A stretch of 64,000 nucleotides of DNA from Actinospineispora acaciae DSM 45401 (GTDB taxonomy: Bacteria > Actinomycetota > Actinomycetes > Mycobacteriales > Pseudonocardiaceae): NCBI RefSeq assembly GCF_000620785.1, contig NZ_JIAI01000002.1, forward strand, positions 490,110 through 554,109, written 5' to 3'. Shown piece after piece: positions 43,536 through 50,890 of the stretch. Under the pieces are notes generated by a model. That model was given only the letters and a program-made list of their open reading frames with translations, ran no database searches and was not told where the DNA came from. Numbering within the stretch: the first letter of the stretch is position 1; each line of letters begins with the position of its first letter. The position numbers and the translations under genes were made by a program.

Positions 43536-44156
43536 TCAGGCCAGTTCGGGAACCCGCAGGTGGGCGACGGCCAGCTCGAACTCGCAGACGTCGAGCATGT
43601 CGACGCCCGCCTCGCGGGTGGCCTCCTCCCGCACCGAGGCCGCCCGCTCCCGGCTGTCCTCCAACGCCCGCTGGCTGTCGAAGGTCACCGAGGAGACCGC
43701 GCGGCCGGTGTCGCGGTTGATCATCAGGCTGGCGCTGCAGAACCCGTCCAGGGACTCCATCGCCGGCAGCGGGACCATCCGGAACACGTCGATGGCCCTG
43801 TCGATCCCGTCCATCTGGGCCTGCACCCAGGTGGAGCGGACGCAGGCGCCCGGACGAGACGTGTGATCACGGTGTAGGACGGCGATCTCCCAGTGTTCGA
43901 CCTGGGGCTCGCCGCCGAGCATCTCGGCCACGCGGTCACGGATCGGTCCGGCCCGATCCTCGCTGGCCCTCATGGCATCCTCCGACTGCCATGCGCTGGT
44001 TGCGATGCACCGGCCGGCCATCCGGTCGACCAGCATGGACAGGCCCACGCACCCCTCGATGTCCAGGAGTTGGGGCATCACCTCGTCCCGGACGTGGGCC
44101 ACGCCTGCGTCGATCGACTCCAGGCGCGCGTGAACTGTTGTGGATCGTGCGTACAC
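43536..44156 (-). CDS. Two-domain dimeric alpha/beta-barrel protein of unknown function
   Basis: 206 aa with two similar halves: EGCVGLSMLVDRMAGRCIATSAWQSEDAMRAS and DGFCSASLMINRDTGRAVSSVTFDSQRALEDS. Each has the strand-helix-strand pattern of stress-responsive or antibiotic-biosynthesis-monooxygenase-like small barrels (GxxGLSxLVDRxTG...AWxSxEAMxAS). It may be an intramolecular dimer that binds a small ligand. GTG 44156 follows GGGGGTGG. A 10-bp-arm dyad at 44176-44201 lies just upstream. The real substrate is unknown. Confidence 0.82.
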   Translation of the reverse strand: MYARSTTVHARLESIDAGVAHVRDEVMPQLLDIEGCVGLSMLVDRMAGRCIATSAWQSEDAMRASEDRAGPIRDRVAEMLGGEPQVEHWEIAVLHRDHTSRPGACVRSTWVQAQMDGIDRAIDVFRMVPLPAMESLDGFCSASLMINRDTGRAVSSVTFDSQRALEDSRERAASVREEATREAGVDMLDVCEFELAVAHLRVPELA

Positions 44157-44175
44157 GGTCCACCCCCTTCCGGTT

Positions 44176-44201
44176 GCCGGCGTGCTATAACGCACACCGG
44201 C
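44176..44201. promoter_or_regulatory. Near-perfect dyad upstream of the barrel gene
   Basis: GCCGGCGTGC-TATAAC-GCACACCGGC: 10-bp arms with one mismatch. It lies 20 bp upstream of the GTG 44156 start and is a candidate operator. Confidence 0.5.
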
Positions 44202-44258
44202 ACCCCACCTTTCTCCGGGTCGCGGTGGCATGGCAATGACCGTTTCGGGGGGTGCGAC

Positions 44259-45656
44259 TCAGCCTGTCGGGGCTCGGCCGCGCCTGGCGAGCACCAGGTA
44301 GGCGATGGTGAGCAGCGCGAAGAACGGGACGCCGGCCAGCCAGGCGGCCTCCAGGCCCTCGATGAACGCGGTGGACACCAGCACCGCGCACAGGAACAGG
44401 GCGGCGAGCCCGGTGGTGTACGGGGCGCCCCAGAGGCGGGCGGGGGCCGGCTGGTCGCCCCGGGCGCGGCGGAACGCCCAGTGCGTCACCAGGATCATGA
44501 TCCACACGACCAGCGCGCCGAAGATGGAGACGCCGAACAGCGCCACGTACGCGCTGTCCTCGGCCACCTTGGACAGCGTCGCCGCCAGCGCGAGCCCGAG
44601 CGCGCTGAGCACCAGTGCGTTGCGCGGCACGCCGGCGCGGGACAGCCGCCCGGTCCAGGCCGGGGCGTAGCCGTCGTGGGCCAGCGAGTGCAGCATCCGG
44701 GTGGTCAGGTAGAGGTTCGTGTTGGCGCTGGACAGCGCGGCGGTGATGACCACGAAGTTGATGACGGTCGCCGCGGCGGAGATGCCGGCGCCGTTGAAGA
44801 CCAGCACGAACGGGCTGGCCGCGATCGTGCCGCCGTGCGCCGCGGTGGTCGTCCACGGCACCACGGTGAGCACGATCGCGATGGCCAGCACGTAGAACAG
44901 CACCAGCCGCAGCACCATCTGGCGGGCGGCGCGCGGGATGTCCCGCTCCGGGTGCTCGGACTCCGCCGCGGTGACCGCGACCACCTCGGTGCCGACGTAG
45001 CTGAACATCACGAACACCATGGCCAGGAACAGCCCGGGGATCCCGTTCGGCAGGAAGCCGCCGTGCTCGGTGAGGTTGCCGAACCCGGTGGCCGGCGCCT
45101 TCGGCAGGCCCACGGTGATCAGCACGACGCCGAGCAGGATGAACACCACGATCGCGACCACCTTGATCATGGCGAACCAGTACTCGACGGTGCCGAAGAA
45201 CCGCACGGCGGCCGCGTTCGCCGCGAGCACCACCGCGGAGAACACCACCACCGGCAGCCACAGCGGCAGCTGCGGCCACCAGTACTGCACGTAGATGCCG
45301 CTGGCCACCACCTCGCCGCCGATCGCGATGACCTGGATCGTCCAGTACGTCCAGCGCTGCACGAACCCGGCCAGCCCGCCGAGGTAGCGCCGCGCGACGG
45401 CGCCGAACGAGCCGGCCTCCGGGTGCACGGACACCATCTCGGCCAGCGCCCACGCGATGACGAACGCGACCAGCGCGCACAGCACGTACGCGATCACCGT
45501 GCCGGGCCCGGCCTGCTTGATGGCCAGGCCGGAGCCGAGGAACAGCCCGGTGCCGATGGCGCCGCCCAGGCCGATCATGGACAGTTGCCGGCCGGTGAGC
45601 GAGCGCCGCAGCCCGCCGTTCTCGGCGGTGGAGGGCCTGTCGACGGCGGGGCGCAT
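44259..45656 (-). CDS. Amino acid permease (APC family)
   Basis: 465 aa, twelve membrane helices. SMIGLGGAIGTGLFLGSGLAIKQAGPGTVIAYVLCALVAF is the signature of AAT-type permeases, with AEMVSVHPEAGSFGAVARRYLG and FSYVGTEVVAVTAAESEHPERDIPRA. Relatives transport GABA, proline, lysine or aromatic amino acids; substrate not resolved. GGAG precedes the ATG. It follows the sodium symporter on the same strand (32 bp). A 21-bp motif at 45670-45690 in the gap recurs before the divergent aminotransferase gene. Confidence 0.92.
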   Translation of the reverse strand: MRPAVDRPSTAENGGLRRSLTGRQLSMIGLGGAIGTGLFLGSGLAIKQAGPGTVIAYVLCALVAFVIAWALAEMVSVHPEAGSFGAVARRYLGGLAGFVQRWTYWTIQVIAIGGEVVASGIYVQYWWPQLPLWLPVVVFSAVVLAANAAAVRFFGTVEYWFAMIKVVAIVVFILLGVVLITVGLPKAPATGFGNLTEHGGFLPNGIPGLFLAMVFVMFSYVGTEVVAVTAAESEHPERDIPRAARQMVLRLVLFYVLAIAIVLTVVPWTTTAAHGGTIAASPFVLVFNGAGISAAATVINFVVITAALSSANTNLYLTTRMLHSLAHDGYAPAWTGRLSRAGVPRNALVLSALGLALAATLSKVAEDSAYVALFGVSIFGALVVWIMILVTHWAFRRARGDQPAPARLWGAPYTTGLAALFLCAVLVSTAFIEGLEAAWLAGVPFFALLTIAYLVLARRGRAPTG

Positions 45657-45669
45657 GGCGGCTCCGTTT

Positions 45670-45690
45670 TCAGTCAGGCTGAACGAATTC
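45670..45690. promoter_or_regulatory. Shared 21-bp motif, permease copy
   Basis: TCAGTCAGGCTGAA plus CGAATTC; 16 of 21 bases match the motif at 47463-47483. It contains the dyad TTCAG-N5-CTGAA (45669-45683). It lies 14 bp upstream of the permease start and is a candidate operator for the XRE-cupin regulator. Confidence 0.55.
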
Positions 45691-47182
45691 AGGGATTGTG
45701 GGGGGATGTGACGGACCTGTCAACGGCCGGGATTCCGACCGTCACGGCGTCCGAGGGCGGCGGCTTGGTGACCAGGCTGACCACGACGGTGACCAGGATG
45801 TTGAGCACCAGCGCGGGGAGTCCGACCACGGTGCCGGCCGGGCACAGCGCGAGCATCGCGTTGCCGAACGGCGGGATGGCTACCGCGAGGCCGCCGACCA
45901 CCGTGCCGCTGATCGCGCCGGCCGCGCTGATCCGCCGCCACAGCAGCGAGCCGAACAGCGCGGGGGCGAGCTGGCCGATGGCGTTGTAGACGCCGACCAT
46001 GATGTCCAGCAGTGCCTGGGTGCGGGCCATGGTGATCAGCACGGCGGCGGCGGTGAGCACCACGGCGGCGATCCGGCTGATCCGCAGCTGTTCGGCCTCG
46101 CTCGCCTCGCCTCGGACGACCGGGTAGACGTTGCGGGTGAACAGGCTGCTGCAGCAGAGCACCAGCACGGCGGTGGGGATCAGCGCGACCAGGATGCCGG
46201 AGCCGGCGAGCAGCCCGATCAGCCAGTCCGGCGCGTGGGTGCGGGCGAACAGCAGCAGCGCGCCGTTGGCCGCCGCGCCGCGCAGCCCGGGGTTGGTCAG
46301 CAGCGCGGCCAGCGCGACCACGACGACCAGCAGGTAGAACAGCGAGTACAGCGGCTGGACGATCTGGTTGCGGCGGATGGTGCGCACGTCCTTGGCGGTG
46401 AACGAGACCTGGAAGGAGTGCGGGAAGACGAACGCGCCGATCGGGGCGAGCAGCAGGAAGCTCATCCACCACCACTGGTTGTGTGCCCCGCCGGTGAGGC
46501 CGGGCAGGGTGGCCGCGTCCGGATGACGCTCGGCGACCGCGTCGAAGATGCCGCCCCAGCCGGACACCCCCGCCGCGCCGGCCGCGATGAGCGCCAGGAT
46601 CAGCAGCACCACCACGATGAGGATGTCCTTGACCACCGCGCCGAACGCCGCGCTGCGCATGCCGCCGACCCCGATGAACACCGCGACCAGCAGGCCGGCC
46701 GCGACGATGCTCAGCGAGTCGGGGGTTTGCGGGCCGAACAGCGTCTTGAGCATCAGGGACAGGCCGGTGAGCTGGACCTGCGCGTACATCAACAGCGCCA
46801 GGATGCCGAACAGGCCGAGCGCCGCGCCCAGCCACGGCGCCGCGAACCGGCGGGAGAAGTAGTCGCCCTCGGTCATCAGGCCGTGGTCCTTGCCGGCCCG
46901 CCAGATCCTGGGCACCGCCCAGTAGCCGAACGCGGAGGTGAGCACGACCGTGCCGAGGATGTAGTAGGCGGGCGCGCCGTCGGCGTACACCGCCTGCGAG
47001 GCGCCCAGGATGGAGAACGTCGTGAACGTCTCGCCGGCGAGCAGGAACCAGAACAGGAAGCCGCCGAACCGGCGCCCGCCGACCGACCACTCGCGCACGT
47101 CGACCCGCCGGCCCCTGGCGGCCAGCCAGATCCCGCCACCGATCGCGCCCAGCGCGACCACCGCCGCCACCGCGTAGATCAT
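45689..47182 (-). CDS. Sodium:solute symporter (SSS family)
   Basis: 497 aa, about 13 membrane helices. WSVGGRRFGGFLFWFLLAGETFTTFSILGAS and MYAQVQLTGLSLMLKTLF, then GVGGMRSAAFGAVVKDILIVVVLLI match the SSS family core with the LeuT-like fold; sodium-site Ser/Thr residues fit. Members carry proline, pantothenate, urea or organic acids. The DUF3311 gene lies 4 bp upstream, the usual partner arrangement. The permease follows. Substrate not resolved. Confidence 0.92.
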   Translation of the reverse strand: MIYAVAAVVALGAIGGGIWLAARGRRVDVREWSVGGRRFGGFLFWFLLAGETFTTFSILGASQAVYADGAPAYYILGTVVLTSAFGYWAVPRIWRAGKDHGLMTEGDYFSRRFAAPWLGAALGLFGILALLMYAQVQLTGLSLMLKTLFGPQTPDSLSIVAAGLLVAVFIGVGGMRSAAFGAVVKDILIVVVLLILALIAAGAAGVSGWGGIFDAVAERHPDAATLPGLTGGAHNQWWWMSFLLLAPIGAFVFPHSFQVSFTAKDVRTIRRNQIVQPLYSLFYLLVVVVALAALLTNPGLRGAAANGALLLFARTHAPDWLIGLLAGSGILVALIPTAVLVLCCSSLFTRNVYPVVRGEASEAEQLRISRIAAVVLTAAAVLITMARTQALLDIMVGVYNAIGQLAPALFGSLLWRRISAAGAISGTVVGGLAVAIPPFGNAMLALCPAGTVVGLPALVLNILVTVVVSLVTKPPPSDAVTVGIPAVDRSVTSPHNP

Positions 47183-47186
47183 CGCC

Positions 47187-47429
47187 TCAGGTCCTGTCGA
47201 TGTCGCCGCGGGCGCTGTCGATCGCGTAGGCCACGCCGATCGCGGCGCTGCCGACGATCACCCCAAGAACCATCCAGACCAGCAGGAACGGCACGTGGCC
47301 GAACGCGTACCCGACGCTGCCGGCCCAGGGCACGGCCACAATGCACCAGAGGAAGGGCACGATGAGCAGCAGCCAGTGCCAGCGCCTCGGGCGTGACGGC
47401 GACGCGGGGGTACGCCTCTGGACCTCCAT
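47187..47429 (-). CDS. DUF3311 small membrane protein, symporter partner
   Basis: 80 aa: an Arg-rich N-terminus, then two membrane helices (WLLLIVPFLWCIVAVPWAGSV and FLLVWMVLGVIVGSAAIGVAYAID). DUF3311 proteins are encoded directly upstream of SSS symporters in actinobacteria and proteobacteria and probably assist them. The ATG at 47429 is followed 240 bp later by the symporter start. First gene of the transporter operon; the promoter is in the 96-bp gap to the aminotransferase. Confidence 0.85.
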   Translation of the reverse strand: MEVQRRTPASPSRPRRWHWLLLIVPFLWCIVAVPWAGSVGYAFGHVPFLLVWMVLGVIVGSAAIGVAYAIDSARGDIDRT

Positions 47430-47462
47430 ACCCGGCGAGCCTGCTGCGATTGCGTCCCGTTG

Positions 47463-47483
47463 TCAATCAGGCTAAAGATATTC
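47463..47483. promoter_or_regulatory. Shared 21-bp motif, aminotransferase/symporter copy
   Basis: TCAATCAGGCTAAA plus GATATTC, in the divergent gap between the DUF3311/symporter operon and the aminotransferase gene. It matches the motif at 45670-45690 in 16 of 21 positions and in the same orientation. Confidence 0.55.
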
Positions 47484-47525
47484 GAGCACAATGAAATTTT
47501 CGGGCGGTCGGGGAGGTATCACGAG

Positions 47526-48668
47526 ATGGCGGACGGTGGCGCGGCGGCTCGGTTCCGCGCGGAGTTCCCGGCGCTGGCGGACACCGTGCACCTGGCCAGT
47601 TGCAGCCAGGGCGCGCTGTCCGGCCGGCTGACCTACGCCCTGCAGGAGATCGCCTTCTCGCTGCGGGACAAGGGCGCGCCGTGGGAGGACTGGGTCGCCG
47701 AGGTGGAGCGCGCCCGGGCGGGGTTCGCCCGGTTCATCGGCGCCGAGCCGGGCGAGATCGCCGTGCTGTCCTGCGCCTCCGAGGCCGCCTACCAGGTCGC
47801 GTCCAGCATGGACTGGGCACGACGAGCCGCGATCGTGACCACCGACCTGGAGTTCCCCTCCATCGCGCAGGTCTGGCGGGCACAGGGCGGGCGCGGCGCG
47901 AGCGTGCGGGTGGCCAGGGACAACGGCACCACGGTGACCGCCGAGGGGTACGCCGAGCAGATCGACGAGGACGTCAACCTGGTGTCGGTGCCGATGGCGC
48001 TCTACGGCAACGGCGCCCGGCCTCCGGTGCGCGAGGTGGTGGAGCTGGCGCACGAGCGGGGCGCGCGGGTGTTCGTGGACGCCTACCAGGGCACCGGGGT
48101 GCTGCCGGTGGACGTGCACGAGCTGGGGTGTGACTACCTGGCGAGCGGCTCGCTGAAGTACCTGCTGGGGCTGCCGGGCATCGCGTTCCTCTACGTCCGC
48201 GCCGGCACCGAGCACCAGCGCGACCCGGAGCTGACGGGGTGGTTCGGCCGCCGCGACCCGTTCTCGTTCGACCCCCGGCTGGTGGACTTCCCCGCCGAGG
48301 CCCGGCGGTTCGAGACGGGTACCCACCCGATCCCGTCCGCGTACGCGGCCAACGCGGGGTTGGAGCTGCTCGCGCCGCTGGACATGGCCACCGTGTTCGA
48401 GCACGTCTCCACGCTGGCCGCCGAGCTGTCCGAGCAGCTGGCCGGCGACGGCGAGATGATCGCCAGCCCGACCGATGCGGCCGGGCGAGGGCCGCAGGTC
48501 GCGATCGTGGACCAGGACCCGGACGCCCTGGCACGCTGGCTGGCGCGGCGGCGGATCGTGACCGCCCCCCGGGGGCGGCTGCTGCGACTGTCGCTGCACT
48601 ACTACAGCGACCGCTCGGACGTGGCCGCCGTGGTCGACGCCATCCGTAGGTACCGGAAGGAGTCCTAG
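47526..48668 (+). CDS. Class V aminotransferase-like PLP enzyme
   Basis: 380 aa. DYLASGSLKYLLGLPGIAFLYVR carries the PLP Lys (SLK) and FVDAYQGTGVLPVDVHELG the Asp that binds the pyridine nitrogen. The fold is that of cysteine desulfurase/isopenicillin-N-epimerase-type enzymes. Product unknown; it may process the amino acid or peptide imported by the divergent transporter operon. The ATG at 47526 has GGGAGG upstream; an ATG at 47460 would overlap the operator. It is followed directly by the amidohydrolase gene. Confidence 0.9.
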   Translation: MADGGAAARFRAEFPALADTVHLASCSQGALSGRLTYALQEIAFSLRDKGAPWEDWVAEVERARAGFARFIGAEPGEIAVLSCASEAAYQVASSMDWARRAAIVTTDLEFPSIAQVWRAQGGRGASVRVARDNGTTVTAEGYAEQIDEDVNLVSVPMALYGNGARPPVREVVELAHERGARVFVDAYQGTGVLPVDVHELGCDYLASGSLKYLLGLPGIAFLYVRAGTEHQRDPELTGWFGRRDPFSFDPRLVDFPAEARRFETGTHPIPSAYAANAGLELLAPLDMATVFEHVSTLAAELSEQLAGDGEMIASPTDAAGRGPQVAIVDQDPDALARWLARRRIVTAPRGRLLRLSLHYYSDRSDVAAVVDAIRRYRKES

Positions 48669-49925
48669 ATGGTCACCGTGTTCCGGGCGCCGAGGCTGCT
48701 CACCCACGCCGACGCGCCGCTGGTGGACGACGGGGCGGTGGTCGTCGACGGCGAGCGGATCGTCGCGGCCGGGGCGTGGAGCGAGATCGAGGTCCCGGCG
48801 CCGGCGCAGGTACGAGAGCTGGACGACGTCACGCTGCTGCCCGGGCTGGTCGACGCGCACGTGCACCTCGCCATGGACGCCGAGCCGACGTCCACCGGCA
48901 CCGACCTGTCCCGCCCGGACGCGGAGCTGGCGCTGGTCATGGCGCAGAGCGCGCGCCGGCTGCTGGACGCCGGCGTCACCACCGCCCGCGACCTGGGCTG
49001 CCCGGGCACGCTGTCGGTGGCGGTGCGCGACGCCATCGCCGCCCGCCGCATCCCCGGCCCGAGGATGCTGGTGGCCAACGCCCCGATCACGGTCACCGGC
49101 GGGCACGCCTGGGCGATGGGCGGGGAGGCGGACACCGCCGAGGACGTGGTGCGCCAGGTGCGGCTGCGGGCGAAGGAGGGCGCCGACCTCGTCAAGATCA
49201 TGACGACCGGCGGGTTCATGACCGCCGGCAGCCGGCCGTGGCACGCCCGCTACACGGTCGAGCACCTGTCCGCCGGCGTGGACGAGGCGCACCGCCTCGG
49301 CATGCGGGTGACCACCCACGCGCTGGGCGTGGAGGGGATCGCCCGCGCCGTCGCCGCCGGGGTGGACTCGATCGAGCACTGCGCCTGGCTGACCGAGACC
49401 GGCAGCCGGTTCGATCCCGCCGTGGCCGCGCGGATGGTGGCCGCCGGCATCGCCGTCTGCCCGACCATGAACACCGCGTGCCTGCCCGAGCCGTACTTCT
49501 GCCCGTGGGACTCGCGCGCCGCCGTGCTCGACAACCTCCGGGCCATGCACGCCGCCGGCCTGGAGATCATCGCGGGCACCGACGCCGGCATCGGGATGGT
49601 GCCGTTCCAGCGCTACGCGGACGGCCTGGACATCCTCGGCGAGGCCGGCATGAGCCCGAGGCAGGTGCTTGCCGCCGCCACCGCGAAGGCCGCGCGCGCC
49701 TGCGGCCTCGCCTCCGTCACCGGGACCCTGGCCCCCGGCATGGCCGCCGACGTGCTCGCCGTCCCCGGCGACCCGACCGAGGACCTGTCGGTCCTGCACC
49801 GCCCGCTGTTCGTGCTGGCCCGAGGCGACGAGCACGCCTGCGCCCCCGCCGGCGAACCGACCGGCGACGCCGCGACCGCCGAACGGATCCGCGCCACCCT
49901 CACCGCCGGCGCCGGCCGGGCCTGA
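48669..49925 (+). CDS. Metal-dependent amidohydrolase (imidazolonepropionase/prolidase-like)
   Basis: 418 aa. VDAHVHL supplies the first His pair, VKIMTTGGF the bridging Lys, THALG and SIEHC the other His ligands, and AGTDAG the catalytic Asp. This set matches Xaa-Pro dipeptidase-like amidohydrolases (prolidase group) that hydrolyse small dipeptides or N-acyl amino acids. It starts right at the aminotransferase stop, so both are coupled. With the symporter and permease it suggests uptake and breakdown of a proline- or amide-containing compound; substrate not proven. Confidence 0.9.
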   Translation: MVTVFRAPRLLTHADAPLVDDGAVVVDGERIVAAGAWSEIEVPAPAQVRELDDVTLLPGLVDAHVHLAMDAEPTSTGTDLSRPDAELALVMAQSARRLLDAGVTTARDLGCPGTLSVAVRDAIAARRIPGPRMLVANAPITVTGGHAWAMGGEADTAEDVVRQVRLRAKEGADLVKIMTTGGFMTAGSRPWHARYTVEHLSAGVDEAHRLGMRVTTHALGVEGIARAVAAGVDSIEHCAWLTETGSRFDPAVAARMVAAGIAVCPTMNTACLPEPYFCPWDSRAAVLDNLRAMHAAGLEIIAGTDAGIGMVPFQRYADGLDILGEAGMSPRQVLAAATAKAARACGLASVTGTLAPGMAADVLAVPGDPTEDLSVLHRPLFVLARGDEHACAPAGEPTGDAATAERIRATLTAGAGRA

Positions 49926-49978
49926 CCTCCGCCGACACCCCCCATCGACGCCGGCGGTCGGTCAGGCCCGGCCGGGTG

Positions 49979-50797
49979 TCAGCACGCCGAGTCCAGCGGG
50001 GCGAGCAGCCGCAGGTCCGGCGGCACCAGGGTGGTGGACAGCAGCAGCTCGACGATCAGGTTGTGGTTGATCGCGTTGCCGATGGGCTCGCCGACCTCGT
50101 CGCGGGTGAGCCCGGGGACGTCGTGCTCGACCAGGCGCCTGCGCACGGCGCTGACGATGTGCTCGGCCCGCTTCGGGCGCCAGCCCTCGCGCGGGCGCAG
50201 CTCGGCCAGGTCCTCGGCGACCTGGGTCCAGGACAACGGCTGCGGGAACGCCTCGTGGCGCAGGTAGCGCTGGCCGAGGACGACCAGCACCAGGCGCTCA
50301 ATGTCGGTGAGCCGCCAGCCCGGCGTGACGCTGGTGCTGTCGTCCTCGCGGACCGCGTCGGCGTCGAGGCGGGGCGCGCCCGCGACGCGGACCTCCAGCA
50401 GGTGCTCGGGCCCGTGCCCGGACCGGATGAACAGCGGCGTGTACGCCACCGCCAGCGGCTCCTCGTGCCCGCTGAGCAGCAGGTGCGACCCGGGCATTCG
50501 GATCGGGACCCGGCCGGTGTTGCGCACCGACCAGCGGTGGCCGTCGTGGCTGATCACCCCGTGCCGGCGGCTCACCGCCCGGTCGCCCTCGCCGACGCAC
50601 ACGTGCACCTCGGGCTCGTTGCGGCCGAACACCACATCGAGGCGGGCGGTGGGGGAGACCGAGATGCCGCCCCGGTCGCCCAGCGCGAACAGGGTGCCGA
50701 CCGGGCATGGCGGTAACCCCCTGGCGAGGCTGCCGGTCCCGGCCGGAAGCAGTTGTACCCCGTACGTCGTCTCGTTCGTCACCGCGTTGCCGCCCAT
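49979..50797 (-). CDS. FHA-domain protein with C-terminal helical/DNA-binding-like region
   Basis: 272 aa. The FHA domain (about 45-130) shows VVFGRNEPEVHVCVGEGDRAVSRRHGVISHDGHRWSVRNTGRVPI, with the conserved G-R, S-x-x-H and N that bind phosphothreonine. The C-terminal half (DIERLVLVVLGQRYLRHEAFPQPLSWTQVAEDLAELRP) looks like a winged-helix or helical regulator. It is divergent from the Ser/Thr kinase at 50891 across 93 bp, so it is a likely kinase substrate or reader. ATG 50797 has AGGA upstream; GTG 50782 is possible. Confidence 0.82.
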   Translation of the reverse strand: MGGNAVTNETTYGVQLLPAGTGSLARGLPPCPVGTLFALGDRGGISVSPTARLDVVFGRNEPEVHVCVGEGDRAVSRRHGVISHDGHRWSVRNTGRVPIRMPGSHLLLSGHEEPLAVAYTPLFIRSGHGPEHLLEVRVAGAPRLDADAVREDDSTSVTPGWRLTDIERLVLVVLGQRYLRHEAFPQPLSWTQVAEDLAELRPREGWRPKRAEHIVSAVRRRLVEHDVPGLTRDEVGEPIGNAINHNLIVELLLSTTLVPPDLRLLAPLDSAC

Positions 50798-50890
50798 GAG
50801 GGCATCCTGCCCAACCCGGCTTGGGAGCGTTCCCGGTTGTAGGGTTCGGTCGTCTTTGTCCAGAGCACCACCGGTAGCGAGGCTGGGTCG

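Noticed and set aside
43893-45989. A 698-codon open frame on the plus strand opposite the permease
   Set aside because: Composition is extreme (His, Arg, Asp, Gly) and the real permease lies on the minus strand with clear membrane helices.
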